From the NCBI GenBank assembly GCA_021296165.1, contig JAGWAW010000023.1, positions 1 through 12,499 of the forward strand: 12,499 nucleotides of DNA, given 5' to 3'. The DNA comes from Nitrosopumilaceae archaeon. Its GTDB lineage: Archaea; Thermoproteota; Nitrososphaeria; Nitrososphaerales; Nitrosopumilaceae. Made by a program: the position numbers and the translations under genes. How positions within the stretch are numbered: position 1 is the first letter of the stretch; each line of letters starts with the position of its first letter. The notes beneath the pieces are model-generated. The model did not search any database. It saw nothing but the letters and a program-made list of their open reading frames with translations, and was not told the origin of the DNA. Below are positions 6,778-12,360 of this stretch, piece by piece.

Positions 6778-7367
6778 CTCTTGCACTCGCGCATAAAGTT
6801 GTCCAGTATGCGCCCCCCAATCTCCCCGGACTTTTCGGGGTGGAACTGCGTCCCCATGTAGTTGTTCCTCTCCAGCACGGCGGGCAGCTCTATGCCATAG
6901 TCGGAGACCGCCGTCACTGCCGAGTCGTCCCGGGGCCGCGCCATATACGAGTGCACAAAGTACACCCAAGAGCCGTCCTCCAGGCCGTCCAGCAGGGCCC
7001 CGGGCCGGCGCACCCGCAGTGTATTCCAGCCCATGTGGGGCACCTTCATGGTGTCGGGGAGTTGGATTGCCCGGCCGGGCACCACGCCCAGGCCGGCCTC
7101 CGTACCCTCGTCGCTGCCGTCCAGGAACACCTCCATTCCCAGGCATATGCCCAGAACCGGCGTGTTCTCCCCCGCAAAGCCGGAGACCTCCCCGGCGGAG
7201 AGTCGGCCCATGGCCGTGTCGAAGCTGCCCACTCCCGGCAGGAGCAGCCCGGAGTACTCCCCCGCCAGGCTGGTCACCACGTCCACCTCTGCCCCCCTCC
7301 TCTCTAGTGAGTTTCTCAGGCTGAAGATGTTGCCCGCCCCATAGTCGAAGAGAGCCAGGCGGACCAT
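6774..7367 (-). CDS. hisH: Imidazole glycerol phosphate synthase, glutamine amidotransferase subunit
   Basis: HisH releases ammonia from glutamine and channels it to HisF. It is a class I (triad) glutamine amidotransferase of 197 residues. The catalytic triad is intact: C75 in GICLGMEVF, H176 and E178 in TQFHPEKS. The oxyanion-region PGVGSFD (44-50) and PHMGWN (110-115) motifs are present. The start ATG shares one base with the hisB stop (TGATG), and the end overlaps hisA by 4 bases. This is a tight operon in which equimolar HisH and HisF would be expected. Confidence 0.97.
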   Translation of the reverse strand: MVRLALFDYGAGNIFSLRNSLERRGAEVDVVTSLAGEYSGLLLPGVGSFDTAMGRLSAGEVSGFAGENTPVLGICLGMEVFLDGSDEGTEAGLGVVPGRAIQLPDTMKVPHMGWNTLRVRRPGALLDGLEDGSWVYFVHSYMARPRDDSAVTAVSDYGIELPAVLERNNYMGTQFHPEKSGEIGGRILDNFMRECKR

Positions 7368-7951
7368 CACATCGTACCCTTGGTGCTGGGAACGCCGGCC
7401 CGTCGGGGATCCGGGGACACGGCAGCCCGGAGGGACACGGCCAGTGCCTTGATCGCCGCCTCGGTCCTGTGGTGGTCGTTGCTCCCGTAGGCCACCCGCA
7501 CGTGCACGCACGCCTCCATGGCAGACAGCAGCGAGCCGAAGAAGTGTTCAATGTCCTCCCGGGGGACGCCCTCCACGGCGGGCCTCTCCAGCGAGAGGCA
7601 CACCACCCGGAATGGGCGCCGCACCAGATCCACAGAGCACTCGGCCAGCGAGTCGTCCATCGGAACGGTGGCGTGGCCGAACCGAACTATGCCGGTCCTC
7701 TCCCCCAGGGCGTCGCGCAGCGCCATCCCCAGGGTGATGGCCGTATCCTCGACCAAGTGGTGGAGTATGCCGTCCAGAGACTCGGCCCGCAGGGTGACGT
7801 CTATGAGCGAGTGGCGGGCCAGCGAGACCAGCATGTGGTCGACGAACCGGTTCCCGGTGGAGACGTTGGCCCTTCCGGTCCCGTCCAGGTTCACCGACGC
7901 GGTGATCTCGGTCTCGCCGGTAGTCCGTCCCGCCTCGCCGGTTCGCTCCAT
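7367..7951 (-). CDS. hisB: Imidazoleglycerol-phosphate dehydratase
   Basis: HisB dehydrates imidazole glycerol phosphate to imidazole acetol phosphate. The protein is the monofunctional 194-residue form with no HAD phosphatase domain. Metal-binding motifs of the family are all visible: FVDHML (36-41), HHLVEDTAI (64-72), IEHFF (134-138) and NDHHRTEA (158-165). The two imidazoleglycerol-phosphate dehydratase repeats are complete. It is the first gene of the hisBHAF unit: an element TTAAATT lies 26 bases before the ATG, so the operon probably has its own leaderless promoter, though the pyrophosphatase gene ends only 54 bases upstream on the same strand. The C-terminal tail (about 180-194) is variable and probably disordered. 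Confidence 0.97.
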   Translation of the reverse strand: MERTGEAGRTTGETEITASVNLDGTGRANVSTGNRFVDHMLVSLARHSLIDVTLRAESLDGILHHLVEDTAITLGMALRDALGERTGIVRFGHATVPMDDSLAECSVDLVRRPFRVVCLSLERPAVEGVPREDIEHFFGSLLSAMEACVHVRVAYGSNDHHRTEAAIKALAVSLRAAVSPDPRRAGVPSTKGTM

Positions 7952-7973
7952 GTTTGGTACGGCATGGAGCCGG

Positions 7974-7980
7974 AATTTAA
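7974..7980 (-). promoter_or_regulatory. TATA box of the hisBHAF operon
   Basis: The minus strand reads TTAAATT in an otherwise GC-rich spacer, centred 26 bases before the hisB ATG. That spacing places transcription start at or next to the start codon. Confidence 0.55.
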
Positions 7981-8005
7981 CAGCTGTGCGCGGCGCCTCC
8001 CCGGG

Positions 8006-8542
8006 TCAGCTCCGGAGCGTCTGCTGGTACCTCTTGCGGGACTCCACCACTATCTCCTTGGCGTCCCGGGCAGGCTTCCAGCCTATTATCTCCACCTTCT
8101 TGCCCTCCAAGTCCTTGTACACCTGAAAGAAGTGGGCGATCTCAGAGCGGTAGTGGTCCTCTATGGCCGTTATGTCGGTGGTGTGCAGGTAGCGGGGGTC
8201 GTTAGTGGAGACGCAGACCACCTTGTCGTCCAAGGCGCCGTCGTCCTTCATCTGGAGCAGCCCTATCGGGCGCGCCTCTATGAGTATGCCCGGAAATGTC
8301 GGGTTGGTCACCAAGACCAGCGCGTCCAGCGGGTCGCCATCCTCAGAAAGGGTCTGGGGCACTATGCCATAGTCACCGGGGTAGTGGAACGGCGAGAAGA
8401 GTACCCTATCCAGCTTGATCATGTTGTGCTGCTTGTCGTACTCGTACTTGTTCATGGATCCCTTGGGTATCTCCACCACGACGTTTATGATCTCCGGCAT
8501 GTCGGTCCCCGTCTCTATGTCGTGCCAGTAGTTCTTGCTCAC
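8006..8542 (-). CDS. ppa: Inorganic pyrophosphatase
   Basis: Family I soluble inorganic pyrophosphatase, which hydrolyses pyrophosphate to phosphate and so drives biosynthetic reactions forward in the cytoplasm. The 178-residue length is standard. The signature DGDPLDALV (68-76) carries the metal-binding aspartates. FHYPGDYGIVP (52-62) and EIPKGS (24-29) are further active-site segments. I chose the GTG at 8542 (reading VSKNYWHDIE): the frame is open further upstream but the translation there is Arg/Pro-rich and unlike the family, and a TATA element (minus strand CATATAC, centre about 8569) lies 27 bases before this GTG. An internal ATG at residue 15 would also leave the core intact. It lies upstream of hisB but probably has a separate promoter. 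Confidence 0.95.
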   Translation of the reverse strand: MSKNYWHDIETGTDMPEIINVVVEIPKGSMNKYEYDKQHNMIKLDRVLFSPFHYPGDYGIVPQTLSEDGDPLDALVLVTNPTFPGILIEARPIGLLQMKDDGALDDKVVCVSTNDPRYLHTTDITAIEDHYRSEIAHFFQVYKDLEGKKVEIIGWKPARDAKEIVVESRKRYQQTLRS

Positions 8543-8563
8543 GTATGGCCCCCGCCAGTCTGG

Positions 8564-8574
8564 CAGTATATGTC
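8564..8574 (-). promoter_or_regulatory. TATA box of the pyrophosphatase gene
   Basis: The minus strand reads GACATATACTG, centred about 27 bases before the GTG start at 8542. It supports both the start choice and a leaderless message. Confidence 0.5.
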
Positions 8575-8710
8575 TTGGCGGGCGCCACCGAACCGGCAGG
8601 TTAACCACAACCCGGAAAGAGGCGGCGCCTGCCGGTGGCCAGACCACCGTTTTCCGTTCCGCACGCACAATCCCGGCGTGCCCGCGTTTCCACCCCGGGC
8701 GCCGTGCCCG

Positions 8711-8720
8711 CCTTTTATAG
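8711..8720 (+). promoter_or_regulatory. TATA box of the 103-residue protein gene
   Basis: CCTTTTATAG is the only AT-rich stretch in a GC-rich spacer. Its TTTTATAG core is centred about 26 bases before the ATG at 8743, so initiation at the start codon is likely. Confidence 0.55.
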
Positions 8721-8742
8721 TAGGGTGCCGCACCGCCACACC

Positions 8743-9054
8743 ATGGAAGCCCACCCCCGGGACGTCCCCATCTCCAAGGTCTTTGAACTCAAGAACGTGG
8801 CCGACGCCGACGAGGCCGTCGACGAGATAGTGCGCACAGGCTTTGCCGGCCAAGATACCGGCTTCCGGGTGCTCATGCCAAAGGACCGGAGCACGGCCAA
8901 GCGGATAGGGTACCGGGTCACCACCGGCGTCTCCTACGGCCTGCGCAAGAAGGGCGACGCCCGCGACGTCAAATACTGGACATACCACCACGATGCGGAG
9001 CGCTACGCCATAGTGCTGGTGGACCGGGCCGTCGCCGAGCGCCTAGGCCTTTGA
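8743..9054 (+). CDS. Hypothetical protein, 103 residues
   Basis: I do not recognise a characterised family. The protein is small and probably cytoplasmic: no signal peptide or membrane segment. It opens with ISKVFELKNVADADEAVDEI, a helix-like segment with regular charges. A Gly-rich middle (FAGQDTGFRVL) follows, then a conserved-looking C-terminal half with RVTTGVSYGLRKKGDARD and WTYHHDAERYAIVLVD. The paired histidines (82-83), Trp79 and basic KK pair could be a ligand or nucleic-acid site, but this is only a guess. Codon usage resembles its neighbours. The ATG at 8743 is preferred over upstream in-frame starts because the extension is Arg/Pro-rich and the TATA box would fall inside it. The last 12 bases overlap the 3' end of the opposing PAP2 gene. 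Confidence 0.75.
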   Translation: MEAHPRDVPISKVFELKNVADADEAVDEIVRTGFAGQDTGFRVLMPKDRSTAKRIGYRVTTGVSYGLRKKGDARDVKYWTYHHDAERYAIVLVDRAVAERLGL

Positions 9055-9708
9055 CTCGAAGATGCGGTACAGCCGGGTCTGGCTGGCCAGTATGCCGGTG
9101 AGCAGCACCCCCAGTATTATGCCCCCCACCACGTCGGTGGGATAGTGCTGCAGTACGAAGACCCTGCTGGCAGACACCATCGCCGGATAGCAGAACAGCA
9201 GGTAGGCCCCCCGGGGGAACCGCTCGGAGAGCGCGTACGCCAGCAGCGTGGCTATGGCCATCGACCGGAGGGCGTGCCCGGACGGGTACGACGCGGTGAA
9301 CCCGCCCTCGCAGAAGAGTGCGAAGGTGTCCCGGCTTATCCCCACCGGCAGGTACGTCGCCTCGTAGTGTTCAGATGGCCGATCCCGCTCCACCCCGCAC
9401 TTGATATATCCGGCCAGAATGGTGGAGACCACCAGCACTATCATCAGCGCGATCCCGACGCGCCGGGTGCGGCGCAGCACCAGAAGCAGTATCCCCAGCC
9501 CCAGCATATACCAGATGTCCCCCGTCTCGGTGGCCACCTGGACCGGTATGTCCAGAAGGGGGTTTCCGCCCGCCTCCCTGGCCGCGGCCACGGCCGCCTC
9601 GTCGAACGGCGCGGTGGCGCCCGACATCACCGTAATGGTGAGGGCCACGAATAGGGCGGCCAGCAGCACCGCCGTCCTGGATCGGATGGGAAATACCCAC
9701 GCCTGCAC
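9043..9708 (-). CDS. PAP2-family membrane phosphatase
   Basis: A 221-residue integral membrane phosphatase of the PAP2 (phosphatidic acid phosphatase type 2) family. All three signature motifs are present: K103-x6-R110-P111, YPSGH (141-145) and S181-R182-x5-H188-x3-D192. H145 and H188 are the usual catalytic histidines. Hydrophobic segments near residues 12-29, 66-79, 85-102, 147-160, 168-184 and 194-209 give the six-helix layout. Likely substrates are lipid or polyprenyl phosphates or diphosphates; in an archaeon an isoprenoid lipid or glycan-carrier pyrophosphate is a reasonable guess. The start is GTG at 9708, 27 bases after a TATTAAAG element. It ends inside the tail of the convergent 103-residue gene. 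Confidence 0.92.
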   Translation of the reverse strand: MQAWVFPIRSRTAVLLAALFVALTITVMSGATAPFDEAAVAAAREAGGNPLLDIPVQVATETGDIWYMLGLGILLLVLRRTRRVGIALMIVLVVSTILAGYIKCGVERDRPSEHYEATYLPVGISRDTFALFCEGGFTASYPSGHALRSMAIATLLAYALSERFPRGAYLLFCYPAMVSASRVFVLQHYPTDVVGGIILGVLLTGILASQTRLYRIFESKA

Positions 9709-9730
9709 GGTATCGGCGGCTCGGTATTCT

Positions 9731-9740
9731 CTTTAATACT
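9731..9740 (-). promoter_or_regulatory. TATA box of the PAP2 gene
   Basis: The minus strand reads AGTATTAAAG, centred about 27 bases before the GTG at 9708. The same spacer also feeds the divergent two-CxxC gene at 9788, which has its own AT-rich element (gtttttatg, 9766-9774). Confidence 0.5.
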
Positions 9741-9787
9741 GTGCGGGGGCAGCGGCCTCTGCAGGGTTTTTATGTGAATTTTGCAGT

Positions 9788-9955
9788 ATGGGTGCCGTAT
9801 TGGGACGCGAGAAGTGCTCCATATGCGGGCAGGCCATTCAAAAGCAGTACATGCCCATGAAGGAGTGGCCGGTGTCCGGCCCCATGTGCGGCGCGTGCTA
9901 CTCGGCAAAGCTGGACGAGCACTACCCCGGCAAGCACGTGCGTCTGGGCCGGTGA
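9788..9955 (+). CDS. Small zinc-ribbon-like protein, 55 residues
   Basis: A complete short frame, ATG to TGA, encoding 55 residues. It contains two CxxC pairs, C10-SI-C13 and C34-GA-C37, separated by 20 residues: the spacing of a small zinc ribbon or rubredoxin-like knuckle. The remainder is basic and aromatic (KQYMPMKEWPV, YSAKLDEHYPGKHVRLGR). The frame's codon bias (third-position G/C) matches neighbouring genes, and it fills the space between the PAP2 promoter and the stop of the opposing gene at 9962, leaving only six bases. A TATA-like gtttttatg is centred only about 18 bases upstream, so start or promoter may be slightly different; TTG at 9800 is an alternative. Proteins of this kind are common in archaea and may bind metal for nucleic-acid or protein contact. 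The function is unknown. Confidence 0.72.
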   Translation: MGAVLGREKCSICGQAIQKQYMPMKEWPVSGPMCGACYSAKLDEHYPGKHVRLGR

Positions 9956-9961
9956 GACGGC

Positions 9962-10540
9962 CTAGATGTGGGCGTTGGCGCGCATGCAGTTCCACGCCAG
10001 CGGGTCGTCGCGGATGTCGGCCTCGGCCAGGAATGCTATGTCGGCGACGGTCTTCTTCCGCTTCAGCAGGTACACCTGGGTGGACACGAACCGGTCGCAC
10101 GCGCACCCCTCCTCCAGGCACCTGGTATCGGTCTCGTCCGGGCCGTCGCCGGGGTCGTCTGCATGATCGCCTGCCGGGTGCTGGCAGTTGCAGACGTCTG
10201 AGTCCTTGACCTGGTACAGCGTCTTGGAAGAGTACTCGCCGAACCTCATGTAGGCCGCATCGCCATACCCGGCCTTGAACCGCTCGTAGTGGGGCGAGCG
10301 GGGCAGCCTCTTGTAAAAGGAGACGTTGGAGTCTGGCCGCCGGGACTCTGCGCCCATCATGAACCAGTAGCTGTCCGGCTCCTCCACGAAGCGTACCCGT
10401 ATGGACGCGTCCGGCCACCAGTGGATCACATCCTGCCACAGCTTCAGCGCCGCCCGCCTGTTCCCGAACAGCGGGACCACGTTCATGCGCAGGTCAAAGT
10501 ACCTGTACGCCACGCCCAGAAAGTCGTCTGACCACCGCAA
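9962..10540 (-). CDS. Hypothetical protein with Cys/His metal-binding cluster
   Basis: A protein of 192 residues of no family I can name. Residues 1-112 are rich in aromatics (W3, Y12, Y14, F15, W35, WW41-42, YWF58-60). In the middle is a probable zinc site: C117-N-C119-Q-H121, H126, then C141-x4-C146-A-C148. Between H126 and C141 is a run rich in Asp, Gly and Pro that lengthens the loop. The C-terminal part (150-192) has a basic LLKRKKT and an acidic helix. No signal peptide or membrane segment is seen. The start is uncertain. TTG at 10540 is 27 bases from a TATA element and keeps the full frame; GTG at 10513 and ATG at 10486 are alternatives, each giving a shorter protein. Confidence 0.7.
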   Translation of the reverse strand: MRWSDDFLGVAYRYFDLRMNVVPLFGNRRAALKLWQDVIHWWPDASIRVRFVEEPDSYWFMMGAESRRPDSNVSFYKRLPRSPHYERFKAGYGDAAYMRFGEYSSKTLYQVKDSDVCNCQHPAGDHADDPGDGPDETDTRCLEEGCACDRFVSTQVYLLKRKKTVADIAFLAEADIRDDPLAWNCMRANAHI

Positions 10541-10558
10541 CGCCGTATGGCCACCGCC

Positions 10559-10574
10559 TTACCATATATGGTAA
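10559..10574 (-). promoter_or_regulatory. Palindromic TATA box ttaccatatatggtaa
   Basis: A perfect 16-base palindrome with the TATA sequence at its centre, about 27 bases before the TTG start at 10540. Being symmetrical, it could support transcription either way, or be covered by a dimeric repressor that blocks TBP. Confidence 0.5.
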
Positions 10575-10696
10575 TCGGGGAACCGCCTGCACGCACTCAC
10601 CCCCCTCGCCAGTGGCGCGCACCGCCATATACCGACGTGCGTCTCAGGCCGGCGCCAAGGCCGTCGGCTGGTCCTGAACATGGAAACCCAGTTGGT

Positions 10697-10734
10697 GTCC
10701 TGCCCGGACAAGAGTGGGCCTGTGTCCACAGGAC
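10697..10734. repeat. Nested inverted repeat upstream of the copper protein gene
   Basis: gtcctg (10697-10702) pairs with caggac (10729-10734), and inside it ggaca (10706-10710) pairs with tgtcc (10723-10727), making an imperfect cruciform-like stem with a 12-base loop. It lies just before the TATA box at 10745, in a 240-base spacer that otherwise shows no gene. It may be a regulator site or the end of an untranslated RNA. Confidence 0.35.
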
Positions 10735-10744
10735 CTCTCCCTTA

Positions 10745-10753
10745 CCTATAAAG
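10745..10753 (+). promoter_or_regulatory. TATA box of the copper protein gene
   Basis: CCTATAAAG is a good archaeal TATA match, centred 33 bases before the TTG start at 10782. It implies a very short leader of about six bases. Confidence 0.6.
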
Positions 10754-10781
10754 TGCAGTCACCTCATGTGCGGCGCGGGTC

Positions 10782-11204
10782 TTGAGAAAGCTGATCGTGC
10801 CAGCGGCGTGCGCAGTGGCGGTCCTGTCCGCCGTCGCCATACTGGCCGCATATACGGATCCGCCGGAGGCCGGGCCGGAGATATCCGTCGACGAGGAGGC
10901 GCCCGGGGCCGAACCCCACGTTATCATGCCCACAAAGTCCTCGCGGCCCGGGTGCGAGGAGGACGGCCTCTGCTACATACCCGAGGCGGTCACAGCCGAG
11001 ATCGGCCAGACCATAGTGTGGAGGAACGGGGACGCGGCGTTCCACAGCGTGACCTCGGGCACGTACGAGGAGCCCGATGGCCTCTTCGACAGCGGCTACA
11101 TGGATCCCGACACCACCTTCTCTTACACATTTGACGCTCCCGGCACCTACGTGTACCACTGCACGCTGCATCCATGGATGTCCGGGGTGGTGGCTGTGAG
11201 GTGA
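10782..11204 (+). CDS. Blue copper (plastocyanin-like) protein
   Basis: A secreted small type I copper protein, 140 residues. Residues 1-24 are a signal peptide or membrane anchor (MRKLIVPA, then a hydrophobic Ala/Val/Leu run). After a linker the cupredoxin domain spans about 62-140. The copper ligands are clear: H88 (AAFHSVTSG), C127, H130 and M133 in YHCTLHPWM. An additional Cys pair (C58 and C64) could form a disulfide ahead of the domain. Such proteins are abundant in ammonia-oxidising archaea, where they are thought to carry electrons at the outer face of the membrane; specific partners cannot be read here. The start codon is TTG: no ATG or GTG lies in frame between the TATA box and this position, and TTG gives an intact signal peptide. 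It ends 16 bases from the opposing tRNA gene. Confidence 0.92.
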   Translation: MRKLIVPAACAVAVLSAVAILAAYTDPPEAGPEISVDEEAPGAEPHVIMPTKSSRPGCEEDGLCYIPEAVTAEIGQTIVWRNGDAAFHSVTSGTYEEPDGLFDSGYMDPDTTFSYTFDAPGTYVYHCTLHPWMSGVVAVR

Positions 11205-11220
11205 CGCCGCACAAGAAGAG

Positions 11221-11292
11221 AGGTGAGGAAGGGAGTCGAACCCTCTTGAATAAGCTCTGCAGGCTCACGCATAACCGTTCTGCCACCTCACC
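11221..11292 (-). tRNA. trnC: tRNA-Cys (GCA)
   Basis: Read on the minus strand the 72 bases fold as a full cloverleaf. The acceptor stem GGTGAGG pairs with CCTCACC. The D arm has a three-pair stem and loop GAACGGTTA. The anticodon stem TGAGC/GCTTA encloses loop CTGCAGA with anticodon GCA. A five-base variable loop and the T arm GAGGG-TTCGACT-CCCTT follow. The unpaired base 73 is U, the known cysteine identity base. No intron is present and CCA is not encoded. A TATA box (atttaaat, 11318-11325) is centred about 29 bases upstream and overlaps the histone stop codon. Confidence 0.95.
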
Positions 11293-11317
11293 GCAAGGGC
11301 ACAGTGCGCCGCCGGAC

Positions 11318-11325
11318 ATTTAAAT
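11318..11325 (-). promoter_or_regulatory. TATA box of tRNA-Cys
   Basis: The self-complementary octamer atttaaat is centred about 29 bases before the first tRNA base. It includes the TAA stop codon of the upstream histone gene, so the two features share bases. Confidence 0.6.
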
Positions 11326-11553
11326 CATCGAGGATCGCTGCTCCAGCATCTTTGAGGCCAGCCTCACGTCCTCGGCCCGGACGGTCTTGCGGCCCGCGTG
11401 GGTGGCCAGCTCCACGGCGTTCTGGGCTATCCGGCCGGCCATCTCCTCGGTCACCCGGCGCAGCTCGCTGGCCGACTCGTCGCTTACCCGGTCGGCGCCG
11501 CTCTTCTTTAGTATGCGGTACATGGGCGATATACCCATCTCCACGTCGGCCAT
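11320..11553 (-). CDS. Archaeal histone
   Basis: A 77-residue histone-fold protein that wraps and compacts DNA as dimers and larger oligomers. The sequence follows the archaeal histone pattern: PMYRILKKSGADRVSDES (10-27) for helix 1 and loop 1, a long helix 2 (about 25-52), then the hallmark loop HAGRKTVRAEDVRLA (52-66) and helix 3. It is a little longer than the roughly 67-residue archaeal norm because of a short acidic N-terminal extension (MADVEM) and a C-terminal tail (LEQRSSMI). ATG at 11553 is preferred because a TATA-like TTTTATTC lies 25 bases upstream. It is divergent from the TatD-family gene and followed by tRNA-Cys, whose promoter overlaps its stop. Confidence 0.95.
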   Translation of the reverse strand: MADVEMGISPMYRILKKSGADRVSDESASELRRVTEEMAGRIAQNAVELATHAGRKTVRAEDVRLASKMLEQRSSMI

Positions 11554-11573
11554 CGGTTCCCCCTGCGCAATCA

Positions 11574-11589
11574 GAATAAAAGATTAAAG
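11574..11589. promoter_or_regulatory. Back-to-back TATA boxes of histone and TatD genes
   Basis: On the minus strand TTTTATTC (complement of 11574-11581) is about 25 bases before the histone ATG. On the plus strand GATTAAAG (11582-11589) is about 25 bases before the ATG at 11611. The two elements are adjacent with no gap, so the pre-initiation complexes of the two genes should compete. Confidence 0.5.
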
Positions 11590-11610
11590 AGAAGAAAAAA
11601 TCGTCAGACC

Positions 11611-12360
11611 ATGCGCCATACGGCCCTGTACGATTCCCACATACACCTATCTGACCCGCATTATGCCGACGAGATGGAGTACGTACTGGAATACATGCGA
11701 CGCACGGGCACGGTCGCCTGCTGCGTCTCCACCAACCCAGAGGACTCTGCGGCCACCCTGCGCCTGGCCGGGGACGTCGTGCTGCCGTTCGTGGGAATAC
11801 ATCCCCAGTTCGCCGGTGAGGATGTCGAGAGCATCAGGCTCATGGCCGAGTCGCACAGCATATCCGGCATAGGGGAGATCGGGCTGGATCCCACGTACGG
11901 CACCGACGGCCAGGCGGCCGCCTTTGAGGCCCAGCTGGAGATTGCCGAGGGGTTGGGCCTGCCCGTCTCGGTGCACTCACGCAAGAGCCTCGACGCGGTG
12001 CTGGATACGCTGACCTCGTACGAGTGCACGGCCTTGCTGCACTGGTTCGAGGGAAGCAAGGGGAGGCTGCGCCGGGCCGGCGACATGGGCCTGTACGTGT
12101 CGTACGGCCCGCTGGCCGTATACGCCACCGACAAGCGTCGGCTGGCGTCGCTGACCCGCCCCGACCGCATCCTAGTGGAGACCGACGGCCCGGTTCCGTT
12201 CTCAAGATGTTTTGATCACACTTCGGCGCACCCCGCATTCCTGCCCAGCGTAGTCTTTGCCTTGGCCGGGGCTCTGGGGCGCACCTACGGCTCCATGGCA
12301 GAGGTGCTCCGCTCCAACACCCGGGCATACCTGGGTTTAGACAACAGACCATATGCGTAA
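11611..12360 (+). CDS. TatD-family metal-dependent hydrolase
   Basis: A 249-residue amidohydrolase-fold protein related to TatD DNases. The metal ligands of the family are all visible: H10 and H12 in DSHIHLSD, E89 in GIGEIGLD, H122 in VSVHSRKS, H144 in LHWFEGS, and D192 in LVETDGP. GIHPQ (62-66) is also typical. The family includes 3'-5' DNases and other metal-dependent hydrolases, so DNA repair or degradation is likely but not certain. Relative to bacterial TatD the sequence is slightly short (249 against about 260). No signal peptide is present, so the protein is cytoplasmic. The ATG at 11611 begins the domain directly and a TATA-like element is 25 bases upstream, indicating a leaderless message. 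Confidence 0.9.
   Translation: MRHTALYDSHIHLSDPHYADEMEYVLEYMRRTGTVACCVSTNPEDSAATLRLAGDVVLPFVGIHPQFAGEDVESIRLMAESHSISGIGEIGLDPTYGTDGQAAAFEAQLEIAEGLGLPVSVHSRKSLDAVLDTLTSYECTALLHWFEGSKGRLRRAGDMGLYVSYGPLAVYATDKRRLASLTRPDRILVETDGPVPFSRCFDHTSAHPAFLPSVVFALAGALGRTYGSMAEVLRSNTRAYLGLDNRPYA

Noticed and set aside
6778..7551. N-terminal extension of the hisA frame to 490 residues
   Set aside because: The extension is a shadow of hisH and hisB; real HisA begins MKIIPAIDI at 6777.
7469..8830. Plus-strand 453-residue open frame across hisB, ppa and beyond
   Set aside because: It is antisense to hisB and ppa, whose motifs are unmistakable, and its composition is that of a complementary-strand shadow.
10680..10751. 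Plus-strand 23-codon mini-frame ending in the copper gene TATA box
   Set aside because: Too short to judge, no promoter at the right spacing, and it coincides with the nested inverted repeat.
10547..11134. Plus-strand 195-residue frame upstream of and through the copper gene
   Set aside because: The second half overlaps the copper gene in another frame, and the first part is Pro/Arg-rich without motifs.
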